From a virus: a stretch of DNA of 26,108 nt. The notes under the pieces are model-generated. The model saw only the letters and a list, made by a program, of their open reading frames with translations. It made no database searches and was not told the DNA's origin. Location: the IMG/VR virus record IMGVR_UViG_3300047384_000194, positions 1 through 26,108 of that record; one strand, given 5' to 3'. This document shows positions 23,031 through 26,108 of this stretch, piece by piece; position 1 is the first letter of the stretch, and each line of letters begins with the position of its first letter. Position numbers and translations under genes: made by a program.

Positions 23031-24800
23031 TTAGGTAATTTTTTCGCGTAATTCTGCGTTGTGGAATAATATACCATCAGCCATATAGACGTCTTCAGTT
23101 TCTACGTCAATTGAATATGTATTAACAGTTTCCGTAACATACTCAGTGTTGGTTACCTCTACCCACCCATTTGCAGTGTAGAATGAATCTCCAACTATAA
23201 CATCAGCTGCCTGTTTAAACGAAATATCATTACCAGCAGATTTTACTAGGATAGGGTGTTCACCAGTTACCTTTGTTAAACCGTTATTAAAGTTATGATA
23301 TGCAGTATGCTGACCTGCGATTACTCTAGTAACGGTTGCGCTACTTGAGCTAGCTGAGAATTGATTAATTTGACTTGAGTATTCTTCCCAAGTTGATTCT
23401 GTTTCATCATCGCCTAACCCTGTAATATCATAAGAGGCTAGAACGTCACCCACTTGCAGATCTTCTACTAGTTTAGTTGTACCATCAGCCAAATTCATTA
23501 CTGTACCTTCTACGTGACATGGTCCCCATGAAAAGGCGATGCTATCTACACTAGCCGAATCCAATGTAAAAGTACCATCTGTGTTAAAATCAATAGTTAA
23601 AGTCTCACCACCGTTTTCGTTACCTGAACCTTCATCAATCCAAGCAGTTACATATCCATCATTAGAGGAAGGAGAAAAAGAAACCGTGTCAATATATGAA
23701 CTAGCAGGACTGTTCGGATTTTCTACACTAAAATAGGTGTAGATTCCGTTACTATCAGTATCGGTTATATCTACATGAGCGTCGCCATTCCAATCGAAGT
23801 TAGCTGTTACGGGTCCACTACCTACCATTGGATTAGGATGCCCACTGTGATTTACCGAAGTAAATTCAAAATTAAATTGAGGTACCGGCGTTTGTGTCGT
23901 CGTTATAGATGTATTAGGAGCTGTAATTAAAACAGAACACCAGTGGCTTGTATCATCTGGATGTCTAACAATTAAATAAATTTGATTAGCCGGTAGACCT
24001 GTATTTGGACCTGCTTGTGTGCTAGCGCTCTCTTCTGTATAAGGTTGATTTCTAATAAGCCCACCACTATTAGCATTTGGATCAACGTGGTCATAAGAAA
24101 CCTGTGCCTGTCCAGTACTCGGAGAATTATTAACTGTTAAATTTTCAACCCAATATGGAGTAATACTCGACTGGTGATTAGAATCATCCGGGGTTGTAAT
24201 TGCCCAATATACATCATTATCTTTTACTAGAGTTGCATCAGGGTCTAACGCAAAAGTATATGTTGTTGCCGCGTTTGCCGATTGACTTGAATTATCATCA
24301 CTATATTCACTACCTCCTTGGCCAGAAATATGTTCATTTACAATAGTAGCATTAGTGGACGTTAATAAAATACTATTAAGTGGCGCAGCTGTAGTCGTTG
24401 TTTGCTCTAATGTTGTAGTCGTTGATTCAACTGTAGTTGTCGTTGTTTGCTCTAATGTTGTAGTCGTTGATTCAACTGTAGTTGTCGTTGTTTGCTCTAA
24501 TGTTGTAGTCGTAGTTGGCTCTAATGTTGTAGTAGAACTGACTGTACCATCCCCAGTTTGTGTAATAGTAAAACTATCTACTAATGTGTTATCATTAACA
24601 TAGTTCCAATGTCTTACTTCCCATTGAGATGTTCTAGTCGCACCAGTATTATCTGCAATTGTAAAGTCTGATGTACCTGTAGTTTCTGTATCAGATCTTG
24701 TGATCCATGATACACCATCCACATTAACCCATGTAAAATTTGGATTTGATGTAGTATTATTTCCTGTATAAGTAACAGATCTTTGAATTATTGAAGGCAT
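23031..24800 (-). CDS. Tail/surface protein: BACON-like domain, Thr-repeat linker, C-terminal Hint (intein-like) domain
   Basis: A 589-residue modular protein. Residues about 20-83 look like a BACON domain (FTWVNVDGVSWITRSDTE near the start, SFTITQTGDG at the end). Residues about 88-138 are a mucin-like Thr-rich linker with a 15-residue repeat (TTTTVESTTTTLEQT). Next come beta-rich, Asn/Ser-rich parts, and a Hint domain at about 428-581: nucleophile-position Cys428 (CHVEGTVMNLADG), VGDVLASYD, the TGEHP block at 512-516, YSIDVETEDVYMADG and a terminal His-Asn (580-581) followed by only eight residues. Hint domains self-cleave or splice their own backbone; here it could release or attach the tail after N-S acyl shift. 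With BACON it suggests a fibre or adhesin maturing by autoprocessing. Likely virion; no signal peptide. Confidence 0.75.
   Translation of the reverse strand: MPSIIQRSVTYTGNNTTSNPNFTWVNVDGVSWITRSDTETTGTSDFTIADNTGATRTSQWEVRHWNYVNDNTLVDSFTITQTGDGTVSSTTTLEPTTTTTLEQTTTTTVESTTTTLEQTTTTTVESTTTTLEQTTTTAAPLNSILLTSTNATIVNEHISGQGGSEYSDDNSSQSANAATTYTFALDPDATLVKDNDVYWAITTPDDSNHQSSITPYWVENLTVNNSPSTGQAQVSYDHVDPNANSGGLIRNQPYTEESASTQAGPNTGLPANQIYLIVRHPDDTSHWCSVLITAPNTSITTTQTPVPQFNFEFTSVNHSGHPNPMVGSGPVTANFDWNGDAHVDITDTDSNGIYTYFSVENPNSPASSYIDTVSFSPSSNDGYVTAWIDEGSGNENGGETLTIDFNTDGTFTLDSASVDSIAFSWGPCHVEGTVMNLADGTTKLVEDLQVGDVLASYDITGLGDDETESTWEEYSSQINQFSASSSSATVTRVIAGQHTAYHNFNNGLTKVTGEHPILVKSAGNDISFKQAADVIVGDSFYTANGWVEVTNTEYVTETVNTYSIDVETEDVYMADGILFHNAELREKIT
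23058..23519 (-). other. Hint/bacterial-intein-like domain
   Basis: The 154-residue segment runs from Cys428 to His580-Asn581 of the surrounding protein. Splicing blocks are present in order (Cys start, L.VGD.V, TGEHP with the TxxH pattern, DVYMADGILFHN). No homing endonuclease is inserted. Residue +1 is Ala rather than Cys, Ser or Thr, so full protein splicing is unlikely; N- or C-terminal cleavage is more likely, as in bacterial intein-like domains. Confidence 0.7.
24394..24512 (-). repeat. 45-base tandem repeat coding a Thr-rich linker
   Basis: Two identical 45-base copies (24421-24465 and 24466-24510), preceded by 27 bases of a further copy, encode the repeated TTTTVESTTTTLEQT linker of the Hint protein. 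Perfect identity implies recent duplication and probable length variation between phages. Confidence 0.85.
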
Positions 24801-24815
24801 ATTGACTTTATTCTA

Positions 24816-24830
24816 TTTTTATATATATTA
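24816..24830 (-). promoter_or_regulatory. Putative phage promoter before the Hint protein
   Basis: TAATATATATAAAAA on the minus strand, about 16-20 bases before the ATG at 24800, in the 37-base gap after the upstream gene's stop. It is a weaker variant of the GATATATAAT motif, closer to the T4 late TATAAATA core. Confidence 0.4.
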
Positions 24831-24837
24831 CTTTTTA

Positions 24838-26108
24838 TCAACTAATGGTTACATTAGGCGCATTTATTGAGTTTTGCCAGTTCATATTAAATGTTAATCT
24901 ATTTGTTGATGAACTATACGATGCTGTAGGTTCAAACCCTGGTGGGTTGCCTTGAGTATAAGTATAACCTGTGCTTCCTACCCAATCTGTTCGACTTAAA
25001 TTATTTAAGAAAGCTGCATACCCTGCACCAACTCCATCAATACTTCCATCCTGTGATGATGGAATTACATAATAGTGCGACTTCCCATATATTCCCATAC
25101 CGATACGATTACCCGTTCTAGGGACACCTGTCAATTCAAATTGATATTGACGACCTGTGCTATAACTAGTACCACTTGTCGCGACTGTTGTAAAGTCAAG
25201 TAGTGGTTCAGTTGTCGTTGTAACCCCGCTACAATCTACTGCAGTCGCCGGCGCTGAGTGGTTTACAATATGACTATTATACTGGAATCCAGGTTCAGTG
25301 CTACTTACTATTTTAAAGTAAACACCAGAAGATCCGACATATTCGTCATCGTTCATAATAGCAGTTGTAAGAGTACTCAATGTCGCCAATCCGTTTTCTG
25401 GGGCTTCATACGTAGCTGTTTTAGGATTATTAGTATATGAACATGAACCATATTGGGAGTAATTACCTGGAATATAACTAACAGTATATAGTGTTGGATA
25501 TGATGTATCGTTTATAGTTACTGCAGTCTGTACATTTCCGGTTGAATAACCATTCTCATCGGTTGCATATAAACTAAATGTTAAAGTTTCAGGACCTTCT
25601 AGCTTGTTATCATTCTTTAATGTTATTGTATGGCTACCAGTATTACTATTCATAGTTACCCAATTACCCCAAGAAGAATCACTTGGCGAATCTCCCGAAC
25701 CTGCACCAGAAGACCAACCAGACGTTATATCATCTTGGTCGGCAGCATCTGCTAAATTAGAATACATATTCACCCATACACGAGTTCCGTTAGTTATATT
25801 ACTACCAGTTACTGTTATTGTAATCTGTTGTCCTTCATCAACTGTACCTGATGGGTTTGCTGTAATATTGCTATAATTTGGCGTTGGTGGTACATATTGT
25901 GTTGTTACCGGAGCCTGTGTCGTTGTCGCCGGAGCTTGCGTTGTTGTAGCCGGAGCTTGCGTTGTTGTAGCCGGAGCCTGTGTCGTTGTCGCCGGAGCTA
26001 AAGTGGTAGTATTAATAATATTTCCACCAGTATTTGCATCCGCATGTTGTGTAATTGTAAATTGCTTACTTAAACCCGGATCATTCGGATAAGCTGAAGC
26101 TTGCCAGT
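24838..26108 (-). CDS. Large modular tail/surface protein, 3' part (BACON end, APATTTQ repeats, Calx-beta-like domain)
   Basis: The frame is open to the window edge, so the first part is missing; about 422 residues are visible. The upstream end reads SKQFTITQHAD, the typical end of a BACON-like domain. Next come repeats of APATTTQ, a Pro/Thr-rich linker, then a Calx-beta-like module (about residues 70-165: GTVDEGQQITITVTG, KLEGPETLTFSLYATDENG, AVTINDTS, matching the DEG...D..EG.E...L pattern). Further beta-rich, Ser/Thr/Tyr/Gly-rich sequence follows with a TTTTEP turn near residue 270. The protein ends NWQNSINAPNVTIS. It is likely a fibre or decorating surface protein. An internal ATG near 25767 is not a likely start because the frame continues upstream. 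It shares the BACON-plus-linker plan with its downstream neighbour. Confidence 0.65.
   Translation of the reverse strand, partial: WQASAYPNDPGLSKQFTITQHADANTGGNIINTTTLAPATTTQAPATTTQAPATTTQAPATTTQAPVTTQYVPPTPNYSNITANPSGTVDEGQQITITVTGSNITNGTRVWVNMYSNLADAADQDDITSGWSSGAGSGDSPSDSSWGNWVTMNSNTGSHTITLKNDNKLEGPETLTFSLYATDENGYSTGNVQTAVTINDTSYPTLYTVSYIPGNYSQYGSCSYTNNPKTATYEAPENGLATLSTLTTAIMNDDEYVGSSGVYFKIVSSTEPGFQYNSHIVNHSAPATAVDCSGVTTTTEPLLDFTTVATSGTSYSTGRQYQFELTGVPRTGNRIGMGIYGKSHYYVIPSSQDGSIDGVGAGYAAFLNNLSRTDWVGSTGYTYTQGNPPGFEPTASYSSSTNRLTFNMNWQNSINAPNVTIS
25910..25993 (-). repeat. 21-base tandem repeats in A-B-B-A order coding APATTTQ
   Basis: Four 21-base units: the outer two (25910-25930, 25973-25993) are identical, the inner two (25931-25951, 25952-25972) are identical, and the two types differ at synonymous positions. 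All encode the same seven-residue linker unit. The pattern suggests duplication by slippage or recombination within a protein linker. Confidence 0.85.

Noticed and set aside
24394-24512. Possible CRISPR array (repeated 45-base units)
   Set aside because: The copies are contiguous with no spacers and are in frame within a gene.
24355-24603. Plus-strand Val-rich open frame with repeats
   Set aside because: It is the reverse complement of the Thr-rich repeat linker of the Hint protein and has no start-site support.
25910-25993. Possible short tandem CRISPR-like repeats
   Set aside because: The units are adjacent with no spacers, and encode a periodic protein linker.
1-26108. tRNA genes or transposase/integrase genes
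   Set aside because: I found no cloverleaf-like sequence and no recognisable transposase or integrase motif.

Overview
The window is a stretch of an AT-rich, densely packed genome of a contractile-tailed (T4-like, myovirus-type) bacteriophage, probably a large marine phage infecting a Bacteroidetes/Flavobacteriia host. The phage assignment rests on recognisable baseplate proteins: gp6/J-like and gp25/W-like wedge proteins, a gp27/D-like hub, a gp5/V-like OB-fold spike, a LysM/gp53-like protein and a probable tube-cap protein. The host guess rests on a BACON-like domain in a tail protein, a Bacteroidetes-like -7 box before the only plus-strand genes, and the absence of clear Shine-Dalgarno sequences before almost all genes. 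It is an inference.

Layout, in the direction of transcription (mostly minus strand, so right to left). (1) 24838-26108 and 23031-24800: two large exposed-looking virion proteins, each with BACON-like sequence followed by a Thr-rich repeat linker; one continues with a Calx-beta-like domain, the other ends in an intein-like Hint domain. (2) 21661-22992: an extremely acidic protein, an unknown 205-residue protein, and a 20-codon reading frame followed by a strong hairpin terminator. (3) 18779-21593: nucleotide and nucleic-acid enzymes, namely dCMP deaminase, an XPD/DinG-type helicase with four Cys, and a 2OG-Fe(II) oxygenase-like protein. (4) 16238-18777: six small unknown genes, several overlapping. 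(5) 8090-16183: tail-tube cap, LysM, hub, tube-like, spike and a large unknown virion protein. (6) 7210-8093: two plus-strand orphan genes, divergent from the next block. (7) 6195-7078: two small HExxH zinc-peptidase-like proteins, one apparently secreted. (8) 4880-6160: a four-domain ribosomal-protein-S1-like protein. (9) 3515-4825: a glutamine-synthetase-fold amidoligase-like protein fused to a beta-helix-like tail. (10) 1-3513: a putative neck or structural protein, gp25, gp6, a small protein and the start of the next gene.

Transcription appears to be driven by a repeated element close to GATATATAAT. It lies about 18-26 bases upstream of the start codon in at least five minus-strand intergenic gaps, reminiscent of T4 late promoters but not identical. 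Genes are joined by tiny gaps or by one-base TAATG overlaps, which suggests translational coupling. The most unusual content is the non-structural cargo embedded between the baseplate genes (amidoligase/beta-helix fusion, S1-like protein, two HExxH proteins), the Hint-terminated tail protein, and the 20-residue Trp-rich peptide. All functional names come from reading motifs by eye; no database search was run.
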